Assembly: GCA_010015745.1 (NCBI GenBank)
Contig: ML978243.1
Coordinates: forward strand, 62,001 to 126,000
DNA: 64,000 nucleotides
Direction: 5' to 3'
Source: Setomelanomma holmii
Taxonomy: Eukaryota; Ascomycota; Dothideomycetes; Pleosporales; Phaeosphaeriaceae
The notes beneath the pieces were generated by a model. That model searched no databases. It had not been told where the DNA came from and saw only the letters and a list, made by a program, of their open reading frames with translations. This document shows positions 11,965-22,043 of this stretch, piece after piece. Both the position numbers and the translations under genes were made by a program. Within the stretch, counting starts at the first letter, position 1. The number at the start of each line of letters is the position of its first letter.

Positions 11965-13750
11965 TCACGATCTCGGAGCTCTACCATTGTAGTCCTTTCC
12001 AGCTGAAGCAGTGTAGTTCCCAAAGCAATCGTAGTTGAAGTTGATCTCAGCACTTCGCTTCTGCAAAACCGACACGACATTGTCGAACGAGCATAGTCCG
12101 TTGGGATCTGAAGGGCAGCCTGGATGTGACTGGTCGATCGGAATAACAGCGTCGTTGCTAATTGATCATATTAGCGAGTACGATAAAAACGAGACAATGG
12201 TGGCTAGGTGTACTTACACAAGGAACCTGATTTGCTTCGGAGGCTGATAAGCCGGGCAGCTCAATACTTGCGCGGTGAAATGCGTCGCGAAAGGAACAAG
12301 CTTGCTTGCCACAAAGGTGTTTGACCTCTGGTTTCCGGTCGGGCTCAGCGGTGGACCATTGAACAAAGCCGTCAGATTGAACGCAGTCAGAGTGTCAAGC
12401 ACAACCACCTCGTGGGTCGCATCAGCATAGATGGACTGGTTGAGCGGGAAGAATGTTGTAGTATTGTCGAACGTCTCGTTCAGCGCTGAGTTTGGTGATG
12501 GATATTTTCCAACGAAGCGTGCAATGAACTCGTCGAGGTACCCTTTGCCTTGCGCAGCTGCCACTGGAGATCCTGGGCCGTTGTTGTAGTAGAACGACAG
12601 GTCGTAGTAGTACTCGTAATTGAGGAAGTCCTCCTCACTGAAGAGCTCGCAGAACTGCGAGTAACCAAGAGCGACGGTCTCGTAAGAGCAGAGCTGTAGC
12701 ATGGCAATGGCATCGGTAGAGGTGAAGTTGATGCCGCTGACCTGCGACTGGAGTCGAGCAAGCGTAGAATTGAACGCATTGTTAGCGAAGCGTGCGGCTA
12801 CGGTGCTTCCAATGCTTCCACGACTGGCAATGTTCGAGTTGTTGCAGATCTCGTACGGAGCGCCAGAATTGTTTACACCAAGGGATTCGACGATGATCTC
12901 AATGTTGACTTCATTGAGAAACTCGGGAACGCCAAAGAAACCAGCGGCGAAGTTTTGAGCAGTCTTGACCATGCGATCTTGCGATTGAGTGCGGAAGACA
13001 GGGATTGCTCCGGCTTCGGTGAAGTTGTTCAGCAGATGGCCGTAAAGCTGGCGATGCTCAACGCCGAGGAGGAAATTCTGGCTGCGTCCAAAGGGCGTGA
13101 GAAGCTCAGCACCGAGTCTGTACTTCCAATTGCTCAAGAAAGAGACCTCTCCCGACACAGAGAACCCAGTCTTGGTTGCATTGATAAGCTTCTGCGCGAA
13201 TGTAGCAGGGGCAGCGCCGCTCGTTGGATATCTGGCGCCGTGACGGTACAGCAGATGCACCTGGGTAACGTCGCAGCCATCAGGCACGAGTGGACTCGCA
13301 TCAGGCAACCCGTAATCTGAGGAGTGTACAGAGTACCATGGTGATAGATTACCCCAATACTTGCTGATGTCGAAATCTGGCGACTCCGCGCTGCTACCGT
13401 GCGGTTGCGGATTGACCAATGGAAAGCGACCGGCCTCGCCTTCGTTGTATGGGTAAGCCTTCGCATATTCGATAGCTGCGGGCTCGACTCCGGTCGGTGT
13501 TGGCCCAGGGAACCCGACAACAGACTCTGGCGGGAACAACGATGGGTTCACCGCAGCTTGAAATATTGTGTTAGCTGATGCTGTCCAGGTGGGCGACTGA
13601 GGTCAACTTACTGCCTGATGGGGGGTACCTGTTTGCAGTGGCAGCGCCTGCGAAAGAAGAGGCCTGAACTGTGGTCGGTGCAGCTGTAGCAACGGTCAGA
13701 AGCGCAGCGAAAGCAGTCGCGCGCGCTGCGAAGGTAGTTTGCGTCTTCAT
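11965..13750 (-). CDS. secreted histidine acid phosphatase (phytase-like)
   Basis: Exons 13750..13612, 13556..12218 and 12157..11965 give 556 aa. Intron 2 (60 bp) ends in TTAG and restores the family C-terminus (FLVNDAVIPID ... LQKRSAEINFNYDC). Intron 1 (55 bp) uses a weak AAG acceptor. The first 20 residues form a signal peptide (MKTQTTFAARATAFAALLTV). Branch 2 of the histidine phosphatase superfamily is shown by LLYRHGARYPT, with the phosphohistidine nucleophile near residue 152. The usual HD proton-donor motif appears as HE in DATHEVVVLD. Many N-x-S/T sites fit an extracellular glycoprotein. It would release phosphate from organic esters outside the cell; whether phytate is preferred cannot be told. 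Confidence 0.88.
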
Positions 13751-13829
13751 GTTGTCGTCTGATTGCAGTCCCACAGGTAGCCAAGCTTCGACAAGCTTTT
13801 GCCCAGCAATATGGGCGTCGCATCCCCCA

Positions 13830-13836
13830 TTTTATA
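13830..13836 (-). promoter_or_regulatory. TATA-like box of the acid phosphatase gene
   Basis: TATAAAA on the minus strand, about 80 bp upstream of the phosphatase ATG at 13750. Position and sequence fit a core promoter element. Confidence 0.45.
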
Positions 13837-14089
13837 TTGCGCGCAGCTCACCGAACCCGCGGCGCTCTATACAGAAAAGCTTAGAGCACTGCGTACTCAT
13901 CCTGCACTCGCGGGATGTACACAGTGCGGGCAACCAATCAGACCCTAGAACCTCGGCGCGTGCTTGAAGTTTGTAGATGCCGGCCTGCCGGTTCTGGCGA
14001 ACGTCGCTAATCTTAGCGTGTTGGTGACGACATTAAACACATTCGCGGGATAAGGAACCCTGTTGGTACCTTGTTGGTGCCTGGGATAG

Positions 14090-14097
14090 CACGTGGG
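14090..14097. promoter_or_regulatory. CACGTGGG, possible Pho4/NUC-1-type site
   Basis: The palindrome core CACGTG with GG flank is the known preference of yeast Pho4 and the Neurospora NUC-1 binding core. It lies about 340 bp upstream of the phosphatase start, in an intergenic stretch that serves only that gene as promoter. A second CACGTG lies at 14200-14205. Regulation by phosphate starvation is inference. Confidence 0.4.
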
Positions 14098-14199
14098 TGC
14101 GAAAGGTATGGGTGACTGGTAGAGGTGGTGATTGATGGGGGGTAGGTGGATGCAGGTACCAGCGTACCCAACAACCTGGATTGCTGCTTAGCGATGATC

Positions 14200-14205
14200 C
14201 ACGTG
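14200..14205. promoter_or_regulatory. second CACGTG site upstream of the acid phosphatase
   Basis: About 450 bp upstream of the phosphatase ATG and 105 bp from the first site. See the CACGTGGG entry; paired sites are typical of phosphate-responsive promoters in yeast. Confidence 0.35.
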
Positions 14206-14322
14206 GTAGAACGTACGCGGAAGGCACGAGATGCTTGGCCATCTGAAGCTCAGCGATCAGAATTAGACTCAAGCTAGTCGCTATCATAAACGGTTGGTCA
14301 TGATCTATGTACCAGGCTGGTG

Positions 14323-15984
14323 CTACAATGTTCCCAGAGGATACGCGGACGGAATGTTCATCCTGTTGGGCATTACAACCGGCACCTCACTGTACTGAGG
14401 AACCTCAACAACCTCCTTCGCCCACACCGGCGATTTCCGAATCTTCGTCAATTGCTCAATCGCATATCCGATCCCGAGCAACTTCTCTTCATCAAAAGGT
14501 CGGCCCAGGATCTCCATTCCGATCGGCACCCCGATGGGCGCATCAGCGCTCGGTTCGCTGAAGCCTGCAGGCACAGTGACAACGGGCGTGCCAGTAAGAG
14601 CAGCGAGAATACCATTGCGGCCAGACTGCGACGCCGAACCAATCTTGACGACGAGATTCTTCTGCTCTGGATAGATGATCGCGTCAAGATTATTCGACGA
14701 GATTGTGTTAAGAAGCGCGAGCGTAAGGTTGCGGATGCCGATTTGACGACCAGCATATGTGGCGTTGCTAGTCGACGACACGAGTGCAGTATTGACATAC
14801 TCATATTGAGAAGGGAGGACCAGAAACTCGCCGCCGGTGCCGTTGACTGCTTTGCGCGAGTACAGCTCGTTCAGCGTGCGTGGGTGGTCACCAGAAAGTG
14901 ACGGTCGCTGAAGGTACACATCCATGAGTTGTCGATACTCAAACCGCTGGACATCGTACGCAGCTTGAATAGCTGTCGCATTGTATAGCGTCTCATTGAT
15001 GGGGATGAGTGTGACCCCTTCTGCTGTAAGACGAGACATGAGTGCATCCATGGCATTGTTGACGGGTGTAACCTCAGAAGAATTGGTCCTGTTGAAGAAA
15101 CCGTTCAGAACGCCAATTCGTAGCCCACTGAGCGTAGCACCACTCAAAGAAGCAGCGTAATCGATGTTATGGTTTGCTGACGGGACGAGTGCAGTCTCGT
15201 TGTCTACCGCATCGTACCCGGTGGTAGCCATGACTGTAAGAGCAACGGCAACGTCATTGATCGTCTTTGCGATTGGTCCAATGACATCGTGGGTCGTCGA
15301 AATTGGGATGATGCCAGTCCTGGTGATCAGGCCTTTTGTTGGTCGTATGCTGCAGAGGGAATTCGCGCTAGCGGGACTTCTCAGTGAATTGACTGTATCC
15401 GTACCTGTTCCAAAGACACAGAACGATGAGGCAACCGCCGCTCCGGTCCCGCCTGAGCTTCCTCCAGGGGTGCGTGTCGGATCATACGGGTTGACGGTCT
15501 GGCCGCCCAAAGAAGAAACACTGATGCCCTCCAATGCAAGCTCGTGGAGATTTGCCTTGCCCAAGATGATTGCTCCTGCTTTCTTGAAGGCGGCTACACT
15601 TGGTGCATCTTCCGTCGGTTGTGACTTGGCTAGAGCCAAGCTTCCACCAGTCGTTGGCATGTCCGCAGTGTCATAATTGTCCTTTAGCAAGATCGGGACA
15701 CAGAAAAGAGGGCCTGTGGCGTTACCGCTGGAGAGCTGTTCGTCAAGAGAATCTGCGATGCTCAAGGCGTTTGGGTTCAAGGTGATGATCGCATTCGTCT
15801 GACTGTTGTGTGCTTCAATCCGGGCCAGGAAGGATGACACGACTTCGCGACATGTTGACAATCCAGAATAGAGCGCATGATGAACTGAGTCGATGGAAGC
15901 TTCCCGAGCATCAAATGGCATGGTTTGCGCTACCACAGACCGGCCGCATAAGGCTGCGAGAGTCAGTCGACTAATTGTGATCAT
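14323..15984 (-). CDS. secreted amidase-signature family hydrolase
   Basis: Single exon of 553 aa from the ATG at 15984, which opens a signal peptide (MITISRLTLAALCGRSVVAQ); the longer ORF start at 16074 adds a non-signal leader. The Ser-cisSer-Lys triad of the amidase signature family is visible: Lys near residue 101 (ILLKDNYDT), cis-Ser near 176 (TPGGSSGGTGAAVA) and nucleophile Ser near 200 in GTDTVNSLRSPAS. The usual GGS before the nucleophile is VNS here. Overall length is normal. It should hydrolyse amide bonds outside the cell or in the vacuole; substrate unknown. It is divergent in type from, but lies beside, the secreted acid phosphatase. Confidence 0.88.
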   Translation of the reverse strand: MITISRLTLAALCGRSVVAQTMPFDAREASIDSVHHALYSGLSTCREVVSSFLARIEAHNSQTNAIITLNPNALSIADSLDEQLSSGNATGPLFCVPILLKDNYDTADMPTTGGSLALAKSQPTEDAPSVAAFKKAGAIILGKANLHELALEGISVSSLGGQTVNPYDPTRTPGGSSGGTGAAVASSFCVFGTGTDTVNSLRSPASANSLCSIRPTKGLITRTGIIPISTTHDVIGPIAKTINDVAVALTVMATTGYDAVDNETALVPSANHNIDYAASLSGATLSGLRIGVLNGFFNRTNSSEVTPVNNAMDALMSRLTAEGVTLIPINETLYNATAIQAAYDVQRFEYRQLMDVYLQRPSLSGDHPRTLNELYSRKAVNGTGGEFLVLPSQYEYVNTALVSSTSNATYAGRQIGIRNLTLALLNTISSNNLDAIIYPEQKNLVVKIGSASQSGRNGILAALTGTPVVTVPAGFSEPSADAPIGVPIGMEILGRPFDEEKLLGIGYAIEQLTKIRKSPVWAKEVVEVPQYSEVPVVMPNRMNIPSAYPLGTL

Positions 15985-18079
15985 CTTGTCGATAGAGACT
16001 GAATGCAGTCTTGTGGGAAAGAACGCTGAGCGCTTTGCACCACGTACAAGTACTTGATCAATCTGACTACACAATTGCTCTTACATTTCTGACTCAGTCA
16101 CTATCTCCAAGATGCGTCTTGGCAACAATTGACAGATGAGCCGTCTTGATGCACGCATCCGATGGCCGTCAGGCAGAAATCTTGATAGTTACCACGAAAG
16201 TCATCGGTGTTATCGCACGTCGCTTGTGCTCCTACCGATGATCGGGATGACGTTGAAGGCCAAGGTTGTTAGCCACCTTCCTTTCTCGACTAAGCGTAAG
16301 TTAGCCCGGCCGGTAAGCCTGATATTCGGGTCAAGAAGTGGAGCCGCCAAAAGTGCACATGGAGTTCGTGAACACTGAACATGCTGTTCTCGTCCTGCTG
16401 ATATCGATCCTCTATGAGAAACGGGGGCCGGAGGCCCAGCGGAGAGCTGGTGTCTTGACGCTTGTTTGCGCATGATATGGATTTCCGTGCCCGTAACGTA
16501 ATCAAGCCGTGCGGAGAGCTAAGGTAGACACATCGCGAGCTCACGGCTTCAGTAGTTCGAGCCTATCAAGTACTCATGTGCAGTATTGTATGCTTGACGT
16601 CTGAAATGACTGTGCGGACTTGCGTCTCCATGGCTACAGCCAGTCTGATTCAGCCTGTTGCATTGTGTCATTGAGTACGAGAGTGAAGCTCAAAAGGTGG
16701 CAGGAACAGCCGTTTGGAAGACGTTGAGAGCAATGAAGTGCGGAATACAGGCAAACCTCTATCATGCTTGCTTGCGGAGGATTGCGTTGCGAGTCGCGAC
16801 AGCCTCAGCTCGAGACGCGGTTGCCAAGACTTGTTACATAATCCAGAACTTGGTTCGCACCTCTTGCCTTCTACGATCCTTCCTTCGACACGTCTTCAGC
16901 CGATGTTCCGCACGCCCAGCCCAACATGAGCGGCATTACAGACCGGAAGAAAATGGCGCCGTACACATCGTGTTCTCCACGTTGTTTTCGCGCAAGGCTT
17001 ATGCTCTAATGAAACTCGCGATGTGGCACTAAACAAACTCCTCGCTCAAAGCAGCAACACGAAACTCTGAACCACACCAATTCGCACCAAACGATGCTTC
17101 AAGATCGCAAAACAGCTGGCAAAACCTAGCCAACTCGGAAGCCGTTTGACCATGGATCGCCAGGCACGGAGATTCCCCGCCGCTCGCTTGAGGGTTCGAC
17201 TTGATTGCTCCCCGAGATGGAAGAACGCTGCGCTGATACCATTGACACGAAAGCTGAACTTCGGGACTACGTTGGGCCTTTCATTTCGAAATTGTCCTGT
17301 TGCTGAAAAGATAGGATAGAGGAAGGCTCGTGAGGACCCAGCCAAAATAGGCTCTCTCCCCTCCGCATCGATATTTTCGCCTCAGCCACAAATCGTTTCA
17401 TCCGATTCATGAACCAATTTTGGGTTGCCCGCCAAGCTTTCTCGTCCTTACACCACTGATGCTTAGGCATCGAGGGTGGACAGACCAGGCCTCGACCAAA
17501 CGTAGCAGAGCGACGGCGGATGTCCTTCTTCACCCCAGATGTTTCCGGTTTCGAACATGCTCAACCATGCAACGCTACACGCCAAGACTATGTATCTCCT
17601 CGTCTCAACGCCGTCCATCACTGGATCTTATTGGCTCCGCTATCACAACAGTGCCGACGCCGTCCTGATCATCGCCATGCTGCAACATGATATGATTGCC
17701 GAAACTGCCAAACGAGGTTTTGAACCGTCTAATTTTGGATCTATCACGTTTCCGGCCTCTGCAACTGGTCACACAGCTGTTCTTTGTGCTTCATGTCGCT
17801 CACGAAACCACTTTCCACCACTTCATACGGCTTGGCCAAAACTGGGGGCTCTCCGACATCCGGATACCTCGTGCAAATGCTATTGTACAGGCTGGGCGCG
17901 TATCGATGGGGATTGGATGGCTCATCAGCTGGTATAAATGGAGGCCAGGCCGCGACTGAAGATGAGTATCAGCACTCAGGATCCCAACCCAGCAACTACA
18001 GTAATCACTACTTCTCTTCCTTTCTACTTAATACTCTTCTCTACTCGCTTGTCTTAATATCTCACCTGACCGGTTCAGC
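15985..18079. other. long intergenic region, about 2.1 kb
   Basis: Shared 5' region of the amidase (minus) and the Egh16-type gene (plus). ORFs of up to 205 codons near 17.5-18.4 kb are frame shadows or chance. Pyrimidine-rich sequence at about 18000-18060 precedes the start of the next gene, as is common in fungal promoters. No tRNA, repeat or transposon seen. Confidence 0.5.
17933..17938 (+). promoter_or_regulatory. TATA box of the Egh16/Gas1-type gene
   Basis: TATAAA 142 bp upstream of the ATG at 18080, followed by a CT-rich stretch, the classical layout of a strongly expressed fungal promoter. Confidence 0.5.
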
Positions 18080-19199
18080 ATGTACTTCACCAAGTCTTCC
18101 GTTGTTACTTTCAGCCTTCTGGCCTCCTCTTCGCTCGTGGCCGGCCACGGTGCGATCATTGGCGCCACTGGCGATGCTGGTGGTCAGGGTTCCGCCATTG
18201 GTGTCGACCCAAACACACCACGTGATGGCACTGGCCGCAACCCATTCCAGCAGGACTCGACTCGCTTTCGAGGCGATGCCGCCGCTACCTGCGGTGAGAC
18301 TCTTGGTGGAGGCGACAACGCCATCAATGCCGGAACCGCGCAGGTCATGCAACTCAATGGCGGCACACTTCCCCAAGTCTCTGCTGGTGGTCAGATCATG
18401 ATGACTGTTCACCAAGTCAACTCCGATGGTGCAGGCCCTTACAAGTGCATGATTGATGCCACAGGCACGGGAACAAACTGGCAGCCAATCACTGTTACCC
18501 AGAACCTCCAGGGTAACGCCCAAGGGCGCAATAGGGCTACTCAAATGCAAGATCTGCCCCTCACTGCCAGCATTCCCGCCGGTCAGACCTGCACAGGAAC
18601 CGTCGCTGGTCAGAGCAATGTCTGCATGGTCCGCTGCGAGAACCCCGCGCGTGCTGGTCCTTTTGGAGGGTGTGTTCCAGTCCAGATGGCCGCTGGTGCC
18701 GCTGCACCTGCTGCTGGTCAGTATTTGCATCATAGAAAGTAACCTACAGTCGCTAACCTTTTTAGCTGCCCCTGCGACTGCTTCTCCGTCGGCCGCACCA
18801 GCCGCGGTCGCGCCTGCAGCACAGAACGTCGGAAAAGCTCCTGGTATGATCTTATGGGCTCTAACTCTATCGCTCAGACGCTAACGGACATACAGCTGCC
18901 CAACAGGCTGCTCAGCCCCCCTCAGCCGTCCCAGCATCGAGCGGTAACACTGCTGCTCAGGTTGCACAGCCCGCAAGCAATGTCGCGCCTGCCGCACCTC
19001 TCGCTAACTCTGGCGCAACTGGTTTGTTACAATTTGCGATCAATCGGCCTGCCCATTCACTAATGCAGATTTAGGAGCTACAACGTCCACCGCCCCAGTT
19101 ACCGGCGCCGCTGCTCGCAAGCGTGAGGCACTTCGCCAGGCTGCACAGCCTGCTCTCACCAACGACGACCAGGAGGAGGAGCTCGACCTTCTTGATTAA
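18080..19199 (+). CDS. Egh16/Gas1-type secreted protein
   Basis: Four exons, 18080..18716, 18766..18843, 18896..19021 and 19075..19199, give 321 aa. All three introns are about 50 bp and in phase 1 (borders GTCAGT..TTTAG, GTATGA..TACAG, GTTTGT..TTTAG). Residues 1-22 form a signal peptide (MYFTKSSVVTFSLLASSSLVAG), followed by HGAIIGATGDAGG and a conserved Cys pattern ending in CMVRCENPARAGPFGGCVPVQ, the hallmark of the Egh16/Gas1/MAS family. Members in powdery mildew and Magnaporthe are expressed in infection structures, but others occur in saprobes, so a role in penetration is only possible. The C-terminal third is an Ala/Pro/Gln-rich low-complexity tail ending in an acidic EEELDLLD. An alternative in-frame acceptor at 19067 would add residues. 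Confidence 0.85.
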
Positions 19200-19840
19200 G
19201 GGACTCGTAAATGCGCGGAATCTGGAGCATAATGTATTTGAAGTAGTGAGTTGATTGGAAGAATTGGTTGTATATACCACGGTATGCATGTATAGTGGGA
19301 GCAGAAGACAACGATGCAGGTCTGGGACCGCAACGACGAACTGTCAAGACTTTCTTATTTGGTATGTACTGGTCGCGTTGTTTGGTTGCGTAGTCGCTTG
19401 GGCTTGGGAACCCTGGTCTGTTACGCTCCTTTAGTAGTAATGATATGCTGATGTCCCGTGTTCTCTACACTCGAACCACGAACTCAACTTGTTGGCCTGC
19501 AGTATGACTTGTGGAGCGTATGGCAGCCTTACAGCCTCAGGCGTAGTCATAATAAGCTTTCGATCGACGCATAATAGACTAGGGTGCGTTGTTTGGTGCG
19601 AGTCTGGGATCAGGGTGGGAGAGTTTCAGGCTTGTTTTATGTGGCGTGCGATGAGTTCACGTGTCATTCATGTCGCGCATCGTCTACATCACACGCATTG
19701 TGATGGACTAATACTGCAAGCTCGACATATTGAATGTAACCTTGCTCGGAGTTGGATCGCGAGTGCTTCATTAGCCCCACGCGCCAAGCTAAACACTAGT
19801 CACATCTTCCTTGTTACTTACATCTCCACCGTCGGCGCTG
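19200..19840. other. intergenic
   Basis: 3' flank of the Egh16-type gene and 3' flank of the next minus-strand ORF. Nothing recognisable. Confidence 0.4.
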
Positions 19841-20353
19841 CTATATTTCCTCAAAGCTGTGCTCAGAACTATATCCTCCTTCGTACCTTCCCATATTCCG
19901 CCACACTCTAATACTCTCAGTGGTCGAGTCTCGATCACGTGCTGGCGATGCCGCGGCACTTGTCGATCCCATCAATCTGTCACCATCCTCTGACCTTTGA
20001 AGGGGTGCATTCGCCCGACTAAGCTCTCCCAATGGTCTCTGCAGTACGTGCCGAATTGCAGTCCCATTTTCGATCAGTATGATCCAGCGATCTTGCTCAA
20101 GGTACTGTCGTAGCCTTGGTCGAGTGATGGAATCTGACGCGACTTCGTGGTGAAGAGACTCGAACTCGTTTCCTTCTTCTCGACACGCTTCATCTATCAT
20201 GTGTACGACATTGTCATTAGTGTAGATTCCAGTATGCTCACGCTGGAGTGACGGCGATGGGGGAGCTGATGATACTGGGCTCGTGGGCGAGTTTTCTGGA
20301 GGGTAGATGCCGGTACCCATATCCACGAAGTTCCAATCGATTGGGATGCCCAT
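19841..20353 (-). CDS. orphan ORF starting MGIPIDW
   Basis: 170 aa, single exon, good ATG context (aaaccATGG). The N-terminal part is Pro/Ser-rich, the middle has LRQYLEQDRWIILIENGTAI and the C-terminus is charged and Ser-rich. No domain recognised. Its first 24 bases closely resemble those of the 54-aa ORF at 21056-21220, so the two may be paralogues that diverged or were truncated. Confidence 0.42.
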   Translation of the reverse strand: MGIPIDWNFVDMGTGIYPPENSPTSPVSSAPPSPSLQREHTGIYTNDNVVHMIDEACREEGNEFESLHHEVASDSITRPRLRQYLEQDRWIILIENGTAIRHVLQRPLGELSRANAPLQRSEDGDRLMGSTSAAASPARDRDSTTESIRVWRNMGRYEGGYSSEHSFEEI

Positions 20354-21055
20354 GGTTTGGACTTATTTACTTTCGCTAATATGTAGAACGAAGGTCCTAG
20401 ATCGAATACTGGATGTGTATCTTTGAGGAGAAGAATGTGGATGACAAAAGCAAACAAACTGAAGTTATAGTGTCTAAATTGAAGCTCGTGTCCAAGTGAA
20501 GCAGTGTGAGTAAATTGTCCAAGCATTCAACGCACAATACCGACGAGAATAGTGAATATAAATTATACACTGTTCACAGCTCCGCCATCATACTCAGTCT
20601 CTTTACAGAATCCTCGATTTCACAACCGATTCCCGTCCATTCTTCCAAACCACTATACTCAAATGTCCATTCCGTTCCATATCACACTCCACCCTATCCC
20701 CGCCATTCTTCATTCTCACTTCTCGCAGCGTCAGCCGCGTCCGCTTCTTTACCCAACCTCCTCGTCTCTCTTCTCAACTCCTCACCTGCCGATGGTATTG
20801 TGCTTTGAGTGACGTGAATCACGGAAATCACACCTTGTGCTGTCTGACGATTTGCCGCTGTCACAGAACGTTCGTTACTACGCTCAGGTGGTGGTGGTGC
20901 GTCTTCGCGTCGTTGTCACAATCCGCAACAAGCAAGTCAATCCGTTCACCTTCAGAGACCCACTTACCTATCTAGTTAAGAATTAAGCCTCTATAGGCAA
21001 CTACTAGGCTCAAATAGGTAATCAATCAAGTCAAGCCAGACCTTCTGAGCCCCAC
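20354..21055. other. intergenic, pyrimidine-rich on the plus strand
   Basis: A C/T-rich tract at about 20580-20760 gives long but meaningless Ser/Pro ORFs. AT-rich sequence with TAG/CTA-rich short motifs lies at about 20965-21020. Confidence 0.4.
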
Positions 21056-21220
21056 TTAATTGCTTGTTGCGGAGTCTGGTCGTTGTCGGTCTTCACTCCC
21101 TCGCTCTGCTTCCCTCGCACCACCTTCATTCTGTATATTCGTAACCCCTTGCCCTACATTATTCTTGTCGTCGGATAAGGCCGCTTTAGCTCTCGTGTCC
21201 CAGTTCGTTGGGATGCCCAT
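21056..21220 (-). CDS. 54-aa ORF starting MGIPTNW
   Basis: Starts at the ATG at 21220 and ends at 21056. The peptide is charged and ends in a Glu/Arg-rich tail (EGGAREAERGSEDRQ). The opening MGIPTNW matches MGIPIDW of the ORF at 19841-20353. An in-frame extension to 21490 exists but has no coding look. Could be an orphan gene, a decayed paralogue or chance. Confidence 0.3.
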   Translation of the reverse strand: MGIPTNWDTRAKAALSDDKNNVGQGVTNIQNEGGAREAERGSEDRQRPDSATSN

Positions 21221-21623
21221 GAAGTTCGCCTTTGACTTCGACGTGATCGAAGTTTGAAAGCGAAGGAGTTGTGTGAGAGTATGGGCTGTTTTGAGTGCAG
21301 GGCTGCTCAAGGCTTGTTTCTGGGAAAGAGCATACATTGCATCGACATAAAGGAAAGATACTCGTCGAGAAATGCGAGAATTGAAGGCAGGGAAGTCATG
21401 GGGAGGAACGCGAGACATACAGTCCCCACCAGTTTTTATGGAGGTAGGTAGTCCCGACTGATGCTTCACCTCCAGATCAATGGAAGGCAAATTGCATTAA
21501 TCATATCTATATTTCTCCAGGTCCATTCAAACTTCAACGAATTACCACACACAACACGGTCCACCTTCTGTCCAGCCTTGTCTCTATCCTGCTTCCAAGC
21601 CCTCACACCTCACCGCGTCCCGT
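21221..21623. other. intergenic
   Basis: No coding sequence seen; presumed leader of the two small minus-strand ORFs. Confidence 0.35.
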
Positions 21624-21782
21624 TTACCCCTTCGTCACATTCAATCTATTGCACTCATTCACACCATTCGTCTTCTCCGCCGTCTCAGCCCTGAGCCTCT
21701 CCTGCTCCCTCAGCTTCCTTTCTCGTAGCTGTCTCGCATACTCATCAATTTGAGCCTGTGTAACGTGGCCGTCGTTGGACAT
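21624..21782 (-). CDS. 52-aa charged helical ORF
   Basis: From the ATG at 21782 to TAA at 21624. The peptide starts MSNDGHVTQAQIDEYARQLR and continues as an almost uninterrupted charged helix (ERKLREQERLRAE), with a strong coiled-coil appearance. It is too short to be convincing by length alone, but its composition is far from that of a random ORF. No family known to me. Confidence 0.33.
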   Translation of the reverse strand: MSNDGHVTQAQIDEYARQLRERKLREQERLRAETAEKTNGVNECNRLNVTKG

Positions 21783-21999
21783 TACGGGTTTGAGCTTACA
21801 CTTGGATTGAATGGTAGATCTGTTACTTTTGTTGGGTGTAGCGAGGAACTTGGGTCCAGATGTCGGTATCGTATTGATACAATAAAGTTGACTTCGGTGC
21901 TATTGACGATGGCAGTTGCTTCGTTGCGACGCTGATACTGATAGTTGCCTGTGTAGTTGAGTAATTACTACACAAAGTCTGCACATCAAAAATGATATA

Positions 22000-22043
22000 A
22001 CGTAGTTGGCAAGCGAGCGGGCCACCCCACCAACTCTGCGCAC
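22000..22043 (+). repeat. left terminal inverted repeat, 44 bp
   Basis: Begins ACGTAGTTGGCAAGCGAGCG and is the exact reverse complement of 23532..23575. Identity of both ends suggests insertion was not ancient, in contrast to the badly broken coding region, so the copy may have been mobilised in trans. Confidence 0.95.

Noticed and set aside
18062..18733. 223-codon minus-strand ORF opposite the Egh16-type gene
   Set aside because: Antisense shadow of a clearly coding, signal-peptide-bearing exon.
20506..20812. Ser/Pro/His-rich plus-strand ORFs
   Set aside because: Produced by a pyrimidine-rich tract; no start context or family.
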